A stretch of DNA of 10,528 bases from an uncultured Arcobacter sp. GTDB taxonomy: Bacteria; Campylobacterota; Campylobacteria; Campylobacterales; Arcobacteraceae. This document shows positions 9,861 through 10,528 of this stretch, piece by piece (within the stretch, counting starts at the first letter, position 1; every line of letters starts with the position of its first letter). The DNA is taken from NCBI GenBank assembly GCA_913062735.1, contig CAJXWI010000041.1, positions 1 to 10,528 of the forward strand, read 5' to 3'. The translations under genes were made by a program, and so were the position numbers. The notes under the pieces are model-generated. The model worked only from the letters and a program-made list of their open reading frames with translations, was not told the origin of the DNA and made no database searches.

Positions 9861-9882
9861 AAAGAAAAGTAAAAGATGTACA

Positions 9883-9896
9883 TTGATCTAAATCAA
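9883..9896 (-). promoter_or_regulatory. FNR/CRP-family operator upstream of the globin gene
   Basis: TTGATCTAAATCAA is a perfect match to the FNR consensus TTGAT-N4-ATCAA and is fully palindromic in its arms. It lies 59-72 nt before the globin ATG and just behind the stop of the diguanylate cyclase gene. In Campylobacter jejuni the homologous globin is controlled by NssR, another Crp/FNR-family protein, with a different half-site (TTAAC). The site here suggests oxygen- or NO-responsive control by an FNR-like protein. Confidence 0.75.
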
Positions 9897-9910
9897 GAAT
9901 AAGTTTTATT

Positions 9911-10528
9911 CTAATAAATCTTTGTAGTATTACGACCATTTTTTTTTGCTTTATATAAAGCATGATCAGCTTTTTTAATCACATCTTCTAAGGTATCCTC
10001 CTTAGTATTAGAAGAAAGTCCAATACTAGTACTAATAGAAATTTCAAGCTTATTAATATTAATAACCGTGCTACAAATATAAACTCTTATTCTTTCTGCA
10101 AGTAAAAAGGCATCTTCGTGTGAGGTACAAGGTAATAATAGAATAAATTCTTCGCCTCCAAAACGTGCAAGAATATCAGAATTTCGTATACATGAATTCA
10201 CTCTTTTAACCACTTCTTTTAAAACTTCATCTCCCACTAAATGACCATAATTGTCATTGATTTTTTTAAAATAATCCAAATCAAGGAAAAGCAAAGATAA
10301 GGTTTGTTTATACCTATTTGCAATTCCCAATTCCCTCAATGCAAGTTCCATGAAATAATCTTTATTGTAAACCATTGTCAAGGCATCCAATTTACTTTTT
10401 ATTTCATACTTTTCTTTTAGGTTTTGTACTTCTGCTATTGATACTTTAAGTTTTTCATTAGAAAGAAACAATTCTTTACTTCTATTTTCTAAAGAAACTT
10501 GTAATTCTTTTATATTTGTAATATCAAT
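9911..10528 (-). CDS. PAS-linked GGDEF diguanylate cyclase, C-terminal part
   Basis: The frame stays open to the window edge, so the 5' end is missing. A TTG at 10471 could be taken as a start, but the 19 codons before it read IDITNIKELQVSLENRSKE, the end of a PAS/PAC domain (DIT-x-x-K/R) followed by a coiled coil. So this is the C-terminal part of a longer sensor. The GGDEF domain begins at LDALTMVYN (28-36 counted from the TTG), with the metal-binding FLDLDYFKKIND, GHLVGDEVL, the active-site GGEEF (105-109) and, five residues before it, RNSD (96-99), an intact RxxD inhibitory site. It should make cyclic di-GMP from GTP under product feedback. The input ligand domain is outside the window. 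The stop is TAG at 9911. Confidence 0.93.
   Translation of the reverse strand: MDITNIKELQVSLENRSKELFLSNEKLKVSIAEVQNLKEKYEIKSKLDALTMVYNKDYFMELALRELGIANRYKQTLSLLFLDLDYFKKINDNYGHLVGDEVLKEVVKRVNSCIRNSDILARFGGEEFILLLPCTSHEDAFLLAERIRVYICSTVININKLEISISTSIGLSSNTKEDTLEDVIKKADHALYKAKKNGRNTTKIY

Overview
The window looks like two unrelated marine genomes joined at about position 2147-2164. On the left, the tail of murC, then murB and a YbaB/EbfC gene, run on the + strand and converge on an RsgA GTPase on the - strand. This gene order, the YbaB N-terminus ([20 protein letters not shown]) and the very AT-rich DNA point to a picocyanobacterium, most likely high-light Prochlorococcus. Everything to the right is on the - strand and looks like a Campylobacterota genome, probably Arcobacter-like (Arcobacteraceae). 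I assign both taxa by recognising protein sequences; no search was run.

The seam lies inside one open reading frame (1418-2680, -). Its first ~178 residues are the N-terminal two thirds of thiazole synthase ThiG and its last ~240 residues are RsgA without its N-terminal OB-fold. Both proteins lose essential parts exactly at the seam. The flanks belong to different phyla, and the join falls in a short A/T-rich stretch that could occur in both parents. I therefore read the 'fusion protein' as an assembly or amplification chimera, not a new enzyme.

Right-hand part, in transcription order from high to low coordinates: a PAS-GGDEF diguanylate cyclase cut by the window end; a group III truncated haemoglobin behind a perfect FNR-type box spaced as a class II activator site; a stand-alone GyrI-like effector-binding protein with a clear terminator; a methyl-accepting chemotaxis protein with a long helical periplasmic sensor; a SagB/ThcOx-type double nitroreductase 15-30 nt behind it; then a TPP riboswitch followed by thiC and the start of thiG. 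The theme is oxygen/NO and redox response, signalling and thiamine synthesis.

No tRNA, rRNA, CRISPR array, insertion sequence or phage gene was seen. The longest gene-free stretch is 8624-8921 (298 bp). It holds the chemoreceptor promoter at one end and the terminator of the GyrI-like gene at the other.
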